DNA from: Chlorobiota bacterium
GTDB lineage: Bacteria > Bacteroidota > Bacteroidia > Bacteroidales > Prolixibacteraceae
Direction of reading: 5' to 3'
Length of the DNA: 32,932 nucleotides
Assembly (NCBI GenBank): GCA_013152355.1
Contig: JAADGO010000069.1
Span: 1 to 32,932 of the forward strand
Part shown: positions 24,912 to 32,932 of the stretch, piece after piece
Numbering within the stretch: the stretch's first letter is position 1
Layout: each line of letters opens with the position of its first letter
Translations under genes and position numbers: made by a program
The notes under the pieces: generated by a model
What the model was told of the DNA's origin: nothing
Seen by the model: the letters and a program-made list of their open reading frames with translations, nothing else
Database searches by the model: none

Positions 24912-25520
24912 TAATTAAACAACTTCTGTTTGAACTTATCATTAAATATTAAGGGAATGTTTATAAAAACCGGTGATTTTACAAACCTGCTTGTTTTTTT
25001 AGCATTACTTTTGCCCTCAGATTGTTACAAAGCAATCATTTACCTTTTTTTGTGGCAGACTTAAATCGAAATGGTTCAGTTTTGAAAAAGAGGCCTGAAA
25101 ATAATAAAGTAATTCTCTATGCTGCAATTGCAGTAGTAGGGGTTTTCTCGTATCTTGGGAATATGAATTTTAATTTCAAAGAAGAAGGGGCTTTGAATAA
25201 TGCCGGTTCATGTACCGTCAATTTATCTGAGGACTATTCGCCGGCCACATATTTTTATATGGAAGATATTGACTCGGAGTACCTTCTAAAGAAAAAATGT
25301 TTTGTAATACTGAAGTTTAACCCAAATGTTATTAAAGAAACGGTTCAGATAAATGAATCGTATTTCCTTTTTGAAGATTTATCTTCCACTCCGGGCCTTA
25401 TTATGCATAACCTGCCCCCACCCATAGGTTAACTCATATATACCCTCAATTTTGTTCATTCTAAATACATTATTGGGCTGCAGTGATTGTTCTGTTTAAT
25501 TTATTTAAAATATATAAACC
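24912..25520. other. gap between the ATPase and TrkH with one doubtful ORF
   Basis: Except for the doubtful ORF 25022-25432, this 609-bp stretch shows no gene. TTAAACAACTTC just after the ATPase stop (24915-24926) matches the end of the MITE-like element found elsewhere, suggesting a decayed copy. No hairpin terminator or tRNA is visible. Confidence 0.35.
25022..25432 (+). CDS. hypothetical single-pass membrane protein, doubtful start
   Basis: An ORF of 136 residues that I do not recognise. The first half has one hydrophobic helix (VILYAAIAVVGVFSYLG). The second half is a hydrophilic segment with DYSPATYFYMEDIDSEYLLKK, ending LPPPIG. The only in-frame start is TTG 25022 unless a later ATG (MNFNFKEE) is used, which would cut the helix. 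The ORF reads open upstream to 24977, so the true 5' end may be damaged. The composition looks protein-like. It could be a small hypothetical gene or the remnant of a longer one. Confidence 0.4.
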   Translation: MLQSNHLPFFVADLNRNGSVLKKRPENNKVILYAAIAVVGVFSYLGNMNFNFKEEGALNNAGSCTVNLSEDYSPATYFYMEDIDSEYLLKKKCFVILKFNPNVIKETVQINESYFLFEDLSSTPGLIMHNLPPPIG

Positions 25521-26984
25521 ATGCAAAACCGCAGGTTTAATTTATTCCTGATTGTTTACTTTATCTCTTTAATACTGCTAATAGAGAGCCTCTTCTTCCT
25601 TTTAGCTGTAATTGTATCGTTCATTTACCGGGAAGCGATAAGAGAAGATATGATATATTCTTTCCTTGTTTTATTTATCCCCGGGGTGACGCTCTATATT
25701 GCAACTTTCAATAAAAAAATCAATAACATAACACGGAAAGAGAGCATACTGATTGTGGGTTCAGGATGGATTATTATGGCTCTTTTAGGGGCACTGCCAT
25801 ATATAATTACACAAACAATACCCCGGTTTAGTGATGCCTTTTTCGAGTCAATGTCAGGATTTACCACTACAGGGTCTTCTATCCTTAGGGATATTGAATC
25901 ATTGCCCCGAAGTATATTATTTTGGCGGAGTGAAACAAACTGGATTGGTGGTATGGGTATTATTGTACTGATAATTGCATTGGCTCCTATTGTGGCAGGC
26001 AACAGCAACTATTTGTATGGCTCGGAAATGTCGAATGTGGCAGATGAGAAGCTTATGGCCCGCTTTAAACAAAACGCACGGAATCTTTGGCTGGTGTATG
26101 TTGGCTTAACGGTTGCCGAAACAGTTATCCTTTATGGTGCAGGATTGTCATTCCTTGATAGTTTATGCCATTCGTTTTCGACAATAGCAACCGGCGGGTT
26201 TTCAATGAAGAATGCGAGTATTGCTGCCTACTCGCCTTTAATCCAATATATTGTTATGGTTTTTATGCTTCTGTCGGGCATGAACTTTACATTGCATGTA
26301 CTCAGCATCAGGAAACAGTTTAAAAAAGTAATCAAAAATGAAGAACTGCAACTGTACCTGTTCATTGTTGTTTTCACAGGGGCAGCTATTACTTTACAAC
26401 TGTTTTTTTGGAAGTCACTTCCACTTGAGGTTGCTTTCCGCGATGCCTTTTTTCAGGTTATCTCGGTCATTACAGCTACCGGTTTTACAACATCCGACTA
26501 TTTGGTCTGGCCAACAAGTGCTATTGCCATAATAATGTTATTGATGTTTATTGGTGCTTCTTCCGGTTCTACAGGAGGAGGGGTTAAAGTAATCAGGAAC
26601 CTGATTGCATTTAAAAAGATTAACATGCTGTTTAAGCAGATATTTTATCCAAAGGCAATCAATCAGATCAGGTATAATGGGCAGATATTGAAGAACCCAC
26701 AGGTCAACAGCATACTTGCATTTATAATATTATATTATTTTATCCTCGGGTTCGGCACACTGGTAATGTTAACGTTAGGGTTGGACAAGGCTACATCTTT
26801 TGGGGCAGTAATCACTACAATGGGAGGTGTTGGCCCCGGGTTCGGCATGGTAGGGCCTGCCGGCAACTTTGCAGATATTCCTGAATTTGGGAAATTTTTC
26901 CTTACAATAATCATGGTGTTAGGGCGCCTTGAAATTTACCCTGTACTAATTTTATTTACCCCCTGGTTTTGGAGGAACAGTTAA
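25521..26984 (+). CDS. trkH: TrkH family potassium uptake protein
   Basis: A 487-residue integral membrane protein of the TrkH/KtrB superfamily, the channel-like subunit for K+ (or Na+-coupled K+) import. Selectivity-filter type segments recur as in this family: SMSGFTTTGSSI, FSTIATGGFSMKN, VISVITATGFTTSD and TTMGGVGPGFG, with SSGSTGGGVKVIRN also typical. The end, GRLEIYPVLILFTPWFW, is characteristic. The cytosolic TrkA gating partner is not in this window. Its stop codon overlaps the stop of the phosphoglucosamine mutase gene on the other strand by 4 bp. Confidence 0.93.
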   Translation: MQNRRFNLFLIVYFISLILLIESLFFLLAVIVSFIYREAIREDMIYSFLVLFIPGVTLYIATFNKKINNITRKESILIVGSGWIIMALLGALPYIITQTIPRFSDAFFESMSGFTTTGSSILRDIESLPRSILFWRSETNWIGGMGIIVLIIALAPIVAGNSNYLYGSEMSNVADEKLMARFKQNARNLWLVYVGLTVAETVILYGAGLSFLDSLCHSFSTIATGGFSMKNASIAAYSPLIQYIVMVFMLLSGMNFTLHVLSIRKQFKKVIKNEELQLYLFIVVFTGAAITLQLFFWKSLPLEVAFRDAFFQVISVITATGFTTSDYLVWPTSAIAIIMLLMFIGASSGSTGGGVKVIRNLIAFKKINMLFKQIFYPKAINQIRYNGQILKNPQVNSILAFIILYYFILGFGTLVMLTLGLDKATSFGAVITTMGGVGPGFGMVGPAGNFADIPEFGKFFLTIIMVLGRLEIYPVLILFTPWFWRNS

Positions 26985-28373
26985 TGTGCAGGGAAAAATG
27001 ATTTTATCTCTGAAATAATCTTCTGTGCCAATGCTTCCGCCTCGTCCATCGATTTTGCTTCTGAATAAATACGGATTATCAGTTCTGTATTTGATTTTCG
27101 CAAGTGTACCCACGAATCGGCAAAGTCAATCTTCACCCCGTCAATGTCGGATACCTGTTCGTTTTGGTATTTTTCTTTCATTTTTGCAAGGATACCATCC
27201 ACATCAATCTCCGGGGTCAGTTCAATTTTATTTTTTGAGATAAAATAATTGGGGTATGTTTTCCTAAGTTCAGAACATTTTAACCCGCTTTTGGCAAGGA
27301 GAGTCAAAAACAGGGCAACTCCCACCAGTGCATCGCGTCCGCAATGGCTTTCGGGGTATATTATCCCCCCGTTACCTTCGCCGCCTATCACGGCATTGGT
27401 TTCTTTCATTGTTGCCACAACGTTTACCTCGCCAACAGCAGAGGCTGCATAGCTTTGCCCATGTTTTTCGGTTATGTCGCGCAATGCCCGGCTCGATGAT
27501 AAATTGGAGACAGTGTTACCCGGGGCCTGGCTGAGGATATAATCAGCAACGGCAACTAATGTATATTCTTCGTTGAACATTGTCCCGTCTTCATTAATAA
27601 TAGCCAGCCTGTCGACATCAGGGTCTACAACAAACCCCACGTCAACGCCTTTTTTACGGATTATTGCCGAAGTTTCCACGAGGTTTTCAGGGATTGGCTC
27701 AGGTGTATGGGCAAAATGCCCGTTAGGTTCGCAATTAATTTCAACAACCTCTTTTACGCCCAATGCTTTGAGTAATAGGGGAATGACAATCCCCCCAACC
27801 GAATTAACCGCATCAATGGCTACTTTAAAGCCGGCTTTTTTAATGGCCTCAACATCTACTAAAGCCAGGGGCAAGTACCTGCTCTATATGAGCCGAAGTG
27901 TAATCTTTTTTTGTAACTGCCCCAAGGTAATCAACTTCAACAAAATCAAAATCTTCGGCATCTGCTATTTCAAGGACTCTTGCCCCCTCTTCAGCGTTCA
28001 GGAACTCCCCTTTATTGTTCAGCAATTTTAATGCATTCCACTGCTTTGGGTTATGGCTGGCAGTAAGGATAATCCCACCATCGGCATTTTCTCCGGTCAC
28101 GGCAATTTCGGTGGTAGGTGTAGTTGCAAGCCCGATATTCACCACATCGCAACCCATGGCTACAAGGGTAGATATTACCAATGAACTAACCATTTCTCCT
28201 GATATCCTGGCATCGCGGCCAACCACAAGGGTTAATTTATTCTTTGAAGTTGCCGATTTAGCCCAACTCGTGTAAGCGGCTGTAAATTTTACAACATCTA
28301 AAGGGCTCAGCCCTTCACCGGGCTTACCGCCAATGGTGCCCCTGATTCCGGAAATCGATTTTATTAAGGTCAT
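26981..28373 (-). pseudogene. glmM: phosphoglucosamine mutase, split by a one-base frameshift
   Basis: Two overlapping minus-strand ORFs (28373-27849, 174 aa; 27874-26981, 297 aa) together make one alpha-D-phosphohexomutase. The N-part has the phosphoserine loop GGIILTASHNPKQWNA (S106). The C-part has the metal loop VDPDVDRLA, the sugar loop GGEGNGGIIYPESH and the domain 4 phosphate site. The span of 1393 bp is one more than a multiple of three. In the sense strand GTACTTGCCCCTGG breaks the frame, and removing one C (run at 27868-27871) restores HIEQVLALALVDVEA and a normal enzyme of about 463 residues. The enzyme converts glucosamine-6-phosphate to glucosamine-1-phosphate for UDP-GlcNAc synthesis and is usually essential, so a sequencing error is likely. 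Confidence 0.85.
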
Positions 28374-28442
28374 ATAAAGATTGTTTTGCTCAAAAATAAT
28401 AAAGCATGATGGAAATAAAAAATAACAGTTTTAGAAGCCTCC
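28374..28442. other. short gap between glmM and the pseudouridine synthase
   Basis: It contains no gene. On the minus strand, downstream of the pseudouridine synthase stop, there is no convincing hairpin and T run, so read-through into glmM is possible. Confidence 0.3.
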
Positions 28443-29324
28443 TCAACTATTCATTTTCAGGAAACTAATTTCTTTGGGCGATAATAGCCTCCATTTCCCC
28501 CTGGGGAGGTTTTTCTTGGTAAGCCCTGCAAAATAAACACGGTCCAGCTTTTTTACATGGTATCCGAAATGTTCAAAAATCCGCCTTACCACCCTGTTCC
28601 TACCCGAATGTATTTCAATACCGATTTCGCATTTATTATCAGGGGCAATATAACTAATTGCATCGGTAGCAATAAAGCCGTCATCCAGCTCAACCCCCTT
28701 TGCAATTTGTTCAATATGTTGTTTTATAACCGGTTTGTCCAGTGTTACCTGGTATATTTTTTTATTGTTGTGGCTTGGGTGGCTCAGCCTTTTCGACAGG
28801 TACCCATCATTGGTAAAAAGCAACAGCCCCGTTGTGTTCCTGTCCAGCCTCCCTACCGGGTATATCCGTTCTGAACAGGCATTTTTCACCAGGTCCATCA
28901 CCGTCTTTTCAGCATGGGGGTCATCTGTCGTTGTCACAAAATTCTTGGGTTTATTCAACAATACGTAAACCTTTTTTTCGGGGTTCAGTTTTCGTCCGTC
29001 AAACCGTACTTCATCATTCTGGCCTACTTTTGTACCCAGTTCGGTAACTGTTTTCCCATTAATAGTAACCACCCCGGCCTTTATATATTCATCAGCCTCG
29101 CGCCGCGAGCAAACCCCTGCATTGGCGATAAACCGGTTCAAACGCATAGCCTCGGCCAAGACACCAATTTTTTCCCGGGGAGATTCTGTCCGGCTACCTG
29201 TTTGAGAACCGGCTTTCCCCCCTCCTTTGTATTTACTGCGGAACGGCTTATCCCCTTTGCCCGGCCTTTTTTCTAATTCAGGCTTCTCTTTCCTGTTCCG
29301 CCCTTTTCTGTTTTTTATCGTCAT
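28443..29324 (-). CDS. rRNA pseudouridine synthase (RluB/RsuA family)
   Basis: A 293-residue enzyme that isomerises a uridine in rRNA. A basic low-complexity N-terminus (about 1-55, rich in Lys, Arg and Gly) is followed by an S4 RNA-binding domain (MRLNRFIANAGVCSRREADEYI, about 60-105). The catalytic domain has the family motif PVGRLDRNTTGLLLFTNDG with the nucleophilic Asp. GRNRVVRRIFEHFGYHVKKLDR is the other conserved block. Layout and length match RluB-like enzymes of Bacteroidota with the extended basic tail. Upstream on the minus strand, GACCTTTG approximates the -7 element. Which uridine it modifies is not readable. Confidence 0.92.
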   Translation of the reverse strand: MTIKNRKGRNRKEKPELEKRPGKGDKPFRSKYKGGGKAGSQTGSRTESPREKIGVLAEAMRLNRFIANAGVCSRREADEYIKAGVVTINGKTVTELGTKVGQNDEVRFDGRKLNPEKKVYVLLNKPKNFVTTTDDPHAEKTVMDLVKNACSERIYPVGRLDRNTTGLLLFTNDGYLSKRLSHPSHNNKKIYQVTLDKPVIKQHIEQIAKGVELDDGFIATDAISYIAPDNKCEIGIEIHSGRNRVVRRIFEHFGYHVKKLDRVYFAGLTKKNLPRGKWRLLSPKEISFLKMNS

Positions 29325-29356
29325 CTAACTAATTTTATTCCCTGCAAAGGTCGCAA

Positions 29357-29374
29357 AAAATTTAAATAGTCTCT
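29357..29374 (-). repeat. post-stop 18-bp motif, copy 2
   Basis: On the minus strand AGAGACTATTTAAATTTT, 11 bp after the dgt stop, one change from the copy after the 19-heme gene at 13361-13378. Confidence 0.45.
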
Positions 29375-29385
29375 AAAATACCAAA

Positions 29386-30726
29386 TCAACCGACCTCAGG
29401 TAAACTTATACCCCTTATTTTCCGGTACAGGTCGAGGGCAAAAATGTCGGTCATGCCCGAAACAAAATCAACCACCGACTGAATCCGGTGGTATACAGAA
29501 TCGTCCTTCGGGCAGTACTGTTGAGGGAGCAGGGAAGTCAACTTTTTACTATATGTTTCATTTGGGTTCATTACAGCACCGGTAAACTCATCCAGTAAGG
29601 TATCGATAATTTTATACCCCGCAATTTCAATCTCAACAACTGACCTGTGGTTGTATATTTTTGAATAAGAAATGTTTTTGACGGCATCCATAGCAACAGC
29701 TTGCGTTGTATTCAGGTTTTTTATTAAACTTCCTTCATAGATACCTTCCATGATAGCCTCCCTGTTTTGCCAAAAAATATCGGCACATTGTGCCATCAGT
29801 TTCCCAATTACTCCGGCACGCAGGTAACTAATCTGCTCATTGAGGTCGGTAACAACCTTTAATGTATGGTTGATATTCTTTAACGTTTCTTTATCATCTT
29901 TTTCATCATAAAAACCAAGGAACAGGGCTTTTGCTTCATCATACAGCAATATACCTAATTTAAAAGCATCTTCCACATCCATAATCTGATAACAAATATC
30001 ATCGGCCGCCTCAACCAGGTAAACCAAAGGGTGGCGGGCATACCTGTCAGGGTTTTCAGCTGTTTTAGGAATGTTCAGTTCGTTGGCAATCCGCAGGTAA
30101 ATATCTTTCTCGGACCGAAAAAAACCAAATTTTTGCCCGGTTGCCGAGATTGATTCAAAAGGGTATTTAATAATAGATGCCAGAGTGGTATAAGTAAGGG
30201 CAAAACCGCCCTGCCTTTTCCCGTTAAACTGGTTTGCCAGTGTCCTGACGGCATTGGCATTGCCATCGAAACGGGTAAAGTCTGTCCATTCCCCGGGAGT
30301 AAGTTTATTTTTAAACTCCCTTCCGTTCCCTTTTATGAAAAAATTAGAGATCGCGACTTCGCCTGAGTGCCCAAAAGGAGGATTGCCAAGGTCGTGGGCC
30401 AGGCAGGCTGCTGAAACAACAAACCCAATCTCGGTTTGCAATGTTGTGGATGGGGTATTCTTATCTTCAGCCAGTTTATCCGACAGCAGGCTTCCCAACG
30501 AACGCCCCACACTTGCTACTTCAAGGCTGTGGGTCAACCGGTTATGGACAAATATACGCCCGGGGAGCGGGAAAACCTGCGTTTTATTTTGCATCCTCCT
30601 GAAAGGGGACGAAAAAATTATCCTGTCGTAGTCGCGCTGAAACTGCGAACGGTCTTTCAATGCTGCTCCACCGCCCCTATCCTCAAGCCCCAAGCGCTTG
30701 GTCGACAATAATTCATTCCAGTTCAT
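29386..30726 (-). CDS. dgt: dGTP/dNTP triphosphohydrolase
   Basis: A 446-residue HD-domain hydrolase that splits dNTPs into the nucleoside and triphosphate. The metal ligands are visible in order: His in HNRLTHSLEVASVGRSLG, His-Asp in CLAHDLGNPPFGHSGE, and Asp in LVEAADDICYQIMDVEDA. SSPFRRMQNKTQVFPLP at the N-terminus is another family block. The start is a good ATG, one base after the stop of the upstream YgjP-type peptidase gene, so the two are likely translated from one message. Whether it prefers dGTP or is an activated broad dNTPase cannot be said. High confidence on the family. Confidence 0.93.
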   Translation of the reverse strand: MNWNELLSTKRLGLEDRGGGAALKDRSQFQRDYDRIIFSSPFRRMQNKTQVFPLPGRIFVHNRLTHSLEVASVGRSLGSLLSDKLAEDKNTPSTTLQTEIGFVVSAACLAHDLGNPPFGHSGEVAISNFFIKGNGREFKNKLTPGEWTDFTRFDGNANAVRTLANQFNGKRQGGFALTYTTLASIIKYPFESISATGQKFGFFRSEKDIYLRIANELNIPKTAENPDRYARHPLVYLVEAADDICYQIMDVEDAFKLGILLYDEAKALFLGFYDEKDDKETLKNINHTLKVVTDLNEQISYLRAGVIGKLMAQCADIFWQNREAIMEGIYEGSLIKNLNTTQAVAMDAVKNISYSKIYNHRSVVEIEIAGYKIIDTLLDEFTGAVMNPNETYSKKLTSLLPQQYCPKDDSVYHRIQSVVDFVSGMTDIFALDLYRKIRGISLPEVG

Positions 30727-30727
30727 G

Positions 30728-31441
30728 CTAAAATGTATATGTTGAATATTTTTTTACCTCTTTACTCCATTCTTGCGATTTGCCTTCTGTAATCCGCCCC
30801 AATATTTCATGAAACCTTTTGCCATGGTTCTTTTCAACCGTATGCGTTAATTCATGCAACAATATAAAATCAATCAGGTGGTAAGGCAACTTCATTAAAT
30901 GTAAGTTCAAACTGATATTGTTCCTTCCCGAACAGCTACCCCAATTCGACCTGTTATTTCGTATGGTGACCTTATTATAGCTGAATCCGTGCAATGCAGC
31001 CAAATGCCTGATCCGCCCAGGCAAATACCTCTTTGCTTCAAACCTGTAGACCTCTGTTATTACATGATTTATGTATTCCTGAAGGGAGGCTTCACCCATA
31101 ACTGCCGTTTCGGGGACATGTATCTCAATAATTTCTTCAACATGTTTTACAACCGGTTTCTCACATTTATTTTGAATAATCTTTACCGAATGGTATTTTG
31201 TATTGTATATTGAATCTTTTTTAAATAATGTTAACCTGGAATCAATTTTTTTTTGTTGTTTTAATATCCATTCTGTATGGGCTTCTGCAAATTTTGCAGC
31301 TGTTTTGAAACTTGACAAGTATGGCAATGAAACAATTACCTGTTTATCAGGTTTAACATGTAACTTTAATCGTTTCGACTTTTGGTTCTTAACGAGGGTT
31401 ACATCGCCGATTTGATGAATTTGAACAATTTTTCTGGACAT
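30728..31441 (-). CDS. YgjP/M48-type zinc metallopeptidase
   Basis: A 237-residue protein of the DUF45/YgjP-like group. The C-terminal zinc site is LLHELTHTVEKNHGKRFHEIL: two His in HELTH, with the third ligand near the later His. N-terminal KRLKLHVKPDKQVIVSLP and the WILKQQKKI segment are usual in this family. There is no signal peptide or membrane helix, so cytoplasmic. The family includes WLM-like DNA-repair proteases and uncharacterised members; substrates are unknown. It is co-transcribed with dgt. A TATCTTTG -7 element lies 20 bp upstream on the minus strand. Confidence 0.87.
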   Translation of the reverse strand: MSRKIVQIHQIGDVTLVKNQKSKRLKLHVKPDKQVIVSLPYLSSFKTAAKFAEAHTEWILKQQKKIDSRLTLFKKDSIYNTKYHSVKIIQNKCEKPVVKHVEEIIEIHVPETAVMGEASLQEYINHVITEVYRFEAKRYLPGRIRHLAALHGFSYNKVTIRNNRSNWGSCSGRNNISLNLHLMKLPYHLIDFILLHELTHTVEKNHGKRFHEILGRITEGKSQEWSKEVKKYSTYTF

Positions 31442-31460
31442 GCGTAAAAATAAAACTAAC

Positions 31461-31468
31461 CAAAGATA
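31461..31468 (-). promoter_or_regulatory. putative -7 promoter element of the YgjP-dgt operon
   Basis: TATCTTTG on the minus strand matches TAnnTTTG, 20 bp upstream of the peptidase ATG, within the 33-bp gap to the divergent gene at 31475. No clear -33 TTG at standard spacing. Confidence 0.4.
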
Positions 31469-31474
31469 TTAAAT

Positions 31475-32179
31475 ATGGAATACAATGGAAAAATAGAGGT
31501 TTTCAGTAACCTGAGAAAACTTGAACCGGTTCGGATAATTGAAGAGAAAGTACTACCGGGAACCCTGGTTTTCGAATCATTAAACCCTTTCCCCGGGTAT
31601 TACCATGAAACACCCGGCTCAGCAAAAATGGCTTACCTGTATATTGCCTTAAGCAAGCACCATTCCCTGGAGAATATTTTGCGTGCTACACAACAGATTG
31701 AAGCTAAGTTTGAATGGCAATTCGATGCAGGAAAAGGTTTTTTGACGATTATTAATAATACGTACTGGGTACTGCGGCTTCGTCATTTTGGAGAATACGA
31801 TATGGTTCAGAAAATACAGGAAGCATACGCTAACCAGGGGATTGAACTTTTACCAAAAATAAAAAAGCATGGCGACCATTTAGCAAACATTAAAATTGTT
31901 AAGTTTTTGTACCTTAAAAGAGTGTCGCCACAAATATATATCGACCTGAAAGAAGAAAATCACGGGTATTTTATTATTCCCAAATACCTCGAATGGAAAA
32001 CTTTTGAAGAGGTTACCAAGAAAGTTAAGAATAATTGGACCGGCAGCGAATTTGATACTGCATCCGGCTCGTTCTTCCTGGATGGGAAACTGCATGAGTT
32101 TGTCAGGGTCTATTCAGCCAAACTGAGCAAAGATTACCTGGAGGGTATCAGGGCATTATATATAGAGAAAATGAAATAG
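31475..32179 (+). CDS. hypothetical protein, soluble
   Basis: A 234-residue protein that I do not recognise. It has no signal peptide, membrane helix, cysteine motif or nucleotide-binding loop. Visible features are an N-terminal PGYYHETPGSAKMAYLY patch, a basic and aromatic centre (LRHFGEYDMVQKIQEAYANQG) and a C-terminal FVRVYSAKLSKDYLEGIRALYIEKMK helix. The composition is well ordered with alternating strands and helices. It is divergent from the peptidase gene with only 33 bp between starts, and shares the promoter region. No function can be inferred. Confidence 0.75.
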   Translation: MEYNGKIEVFSNLRKLEPVRIIEEKVLPGTLVFESLNPFPGYYHETPGSAKMAYLYIALSKHHSLENILRATQQIEAKFEWQFDAGKGFLTIINNTYWVLRLRHFGEYDMVQKIQEAYANQGIELLPKIKKHGDHLANIKIVKFLYLKRVSPQIYIDLKEENHGYFIIPKYLEWKTFEEVTKKVKNNWTGSEFDTASGSFFLDGKLHEFVRVYSAKLSKDYLEGIRALYIEKMK

Positions 32180-32304
32180 TACCTTAGAGTGTGGTGGTTT
32201 TTCCTCCATAATAATAAAGGATTTATTCAGGGTCAGATGGGAAAATTGTAGGGTACTATGGAAAGTTATTTTTTCAGTACCAGATAATAATTGTACTGCC
32301 TTTG

Positions 32305-32583
32305 TTACTCTACCTCTTCAAAATCGACATAATCGCCCTGATTGCTGCCTGAGGTTGAATCTTCCTGCCGGGGGTCTTCAATGGTCACTTCTCCTTCGTT
32401 TCGCCTTGGCTGCTGTTGCCCTTTATATTGGTTCTCCATTTTTTGCCGCACGTTTTTCATCCCCTTCTCAACTAAATAAGGGAGGATATAGCGTGAAACG
32501 AACCTTATAACCAGGTAGATTGCAGCAATTACCAGTATGGTACGGACGAATCCAACCAGGTAAAGAATAATATTTAGTTGCAT
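32305..32583 (-). CDS. DUF4834 family small membrane protein
   Basis: A 92-residue protein. An N-terminal membrane helix (IILYLVGFVRTILVIAAIYLVIRF) is followed by a short RYILPYLVEKGMKNVRQKMENQ segment, then a hydrophilic tail rich in Gln, Glu and Asp. This is the DUF4834 layout, found almost only in Bacteroidota. Function unknown; a single-pass inner-membrane position is inferred. It stands between a hypothetical gene and the truncated DUF2807 gene. No clear promoter. Confidence 0.82.
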   Translation of the reverse strand: MQLNIILYLVGFVRTILVIAAIYLVIRFVSRYILPYLVEKGMKNVRQKMENQYKGQQQPRRNEGEVTIEDPRQEDSTSGSNQGDYVDFEEVE

Positions 32584-32771
32584 GGCAATTAATTTTTACT
32601 CTATGATTACATGAAAAAATGTATCAGACGGTAAATTTAACTTTTTCATGTTAATATTGCCGAAGGGAAAAGTGGAATATTGGAAAAAATAACCAATACT
32701 TCACTTTATTCAATAAAAAAAGGCAGTAAAACCTGCCCTTGAAACAGCTCCAATAATATATGGCAGGTTAC
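32584..32771. other. intergenic region with the DUF2807 terminator
   Basis: It contains no gene. It holds the hairpin terminator at 32714-32740 that ends the truncated minus-strand gene; the remainder is AT-rich. Confidence 0.35.
32714..32740 (-). terminator. rho-independent terminator of the DUF2807 gene
   Basis: On the minus strand GGCAG (32737-32733), loop, CTGCC (32726-32722), then a run of seven T. It is about 35 bp after the stop codon of the truncated DUF2807 gene. This is the clearest terminator in the window. Confidence 0.8.
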
Positions 32772-32932
32772 CTATCTTTTATAAATATCGCCACCACTGG
32801 ATTCACGAATATCTTTGTGTTCAGGATTCCCTGAATACCTGATGTCTCCACCACTACTAGCCCTGGCATATAATTCATTAGTTACATAAACACTTGCATC
32901 GCTGCCACTGCTCACCTCAACCCGGCAATATT
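32772..32932 (-). CDS. head GIN / DUF2807 domain protein, C-terminal fragment
   Basis: The last 53 codons of a gene cut by the window edge, too short for the ORF track. The translation ends ...VEVSSGSDASVYVTNELYARASSGGDIRYSGNP and ESSGGDIYKR. The repeated SSGSDA/SSGGDI beta-helix rungs with a final GGDI are what I know as the DUF2807 (putative auto-transporter adhesin, head GIN) domain, common as secreted or lipid-anchored Bacteroidota proteins. The stop is TAG at 32774-32772, with a terminator downstream. The N-terminus and any signal peptide lie outside. Confidence 0.75.
   Translation of the reverse strand, partial: YCRVEVSSGSDASVYVTNELYARASSGGDIRYSGNPEHKDIRESSGGDIYKR

Overview
The window looks like a Bacteroidota chromosome, probably from the Bacteroidales/Marinilabiliales part of the phylum. 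The AT-rich intergenic DNA, the scarcity of Shine-Dalgarno sites, -7 elements of the TAnnTTTG type, and Bacteroidota-typical families (DUF4834, DUF5777, head-GIN DUF2807, WbqC next to lepB and dapB) all point that way. Family names come from recalled motifs and architecture; no search was run.

Layout. (1) 0.26-3.4 kb, minus strand: a housekeeping run dapB-lepB-LapA-like-WbqC. (2) 3.6-6.1 kb, plus: a DUF438/hemerythrin-like/PAS protein, a cupin, and a Crp/Fnr regulator with an N-terminal cysteine cluster, which look like sensing and regulation genes. (3) 6.2-17.2 kb, plus: a dense multiheme cytochrome c locus with 45 apparent heme c sites in six proteins, plus a diheme-type cytochrome b, a beta-barrel and an OB-fold protein. 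(4) 17.5-19.5 kb: a hybrid histidine kinase whose extracytoplasmic Tll0287-like domain carries its own CXXCH. (5) 19.6-21.4 kb: an exported nitrilase-superfamily hydrolase and a cupin-VOC fusion. (6) 21.4-32.9 kb: mostly household genes: aspartate kinase, aldo/keto reductase, DUF4143 ATPase, TrkH, a frameshifted phosphoglucosamine mutase, RluB-type pseudouridine synthase, dNTPase, YgjP-type peptidase, DUF4834 and a truncated DUF2807 gene.

Main interpretation. Region 3 reads as an electron-export or respiratory chain. By architecture it places side by side the counterparts of three inner-membrane quinol-oxidising cytochrome systems known from Geobacter: CbcBA (heptaheme c with a C-terminal anchor plus cytochrome b), CbcL (multiheme c fused to cytochrome b, here with 19 hemes) and ImcH (NapC/NirT-like heptaheme with three membrane helices). 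Upstream is a likely outer-membrane set: a hexaheme lipoprotein on a collagen-like stalk, a monoheme lipoprotein and a DUF5777 barrel. Possible redox sensors (Crp/Fnr and heme kinase) flank the locus. No CXXCK-type catalytic heme is visible, so conduit function is favoured over nitrite or hydroxylamine reduction.

Non-coding structure. A 181-bp MITE-like element with 16-bp terminal inverted repeats lies at 13815-13995. A 53-bp end of it recurs inverted at 8834-8886 (50/53 identical), so the CbcBA/CbcL-like operon sits between inverted repeats. Other items are a 33-bp palindrome just before the DUF4143 ATPase, several hairpin terminators, and a recurring 18-bp motif just after two stop codons. 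I saw no tRNA, rRNA or CRISPR array.
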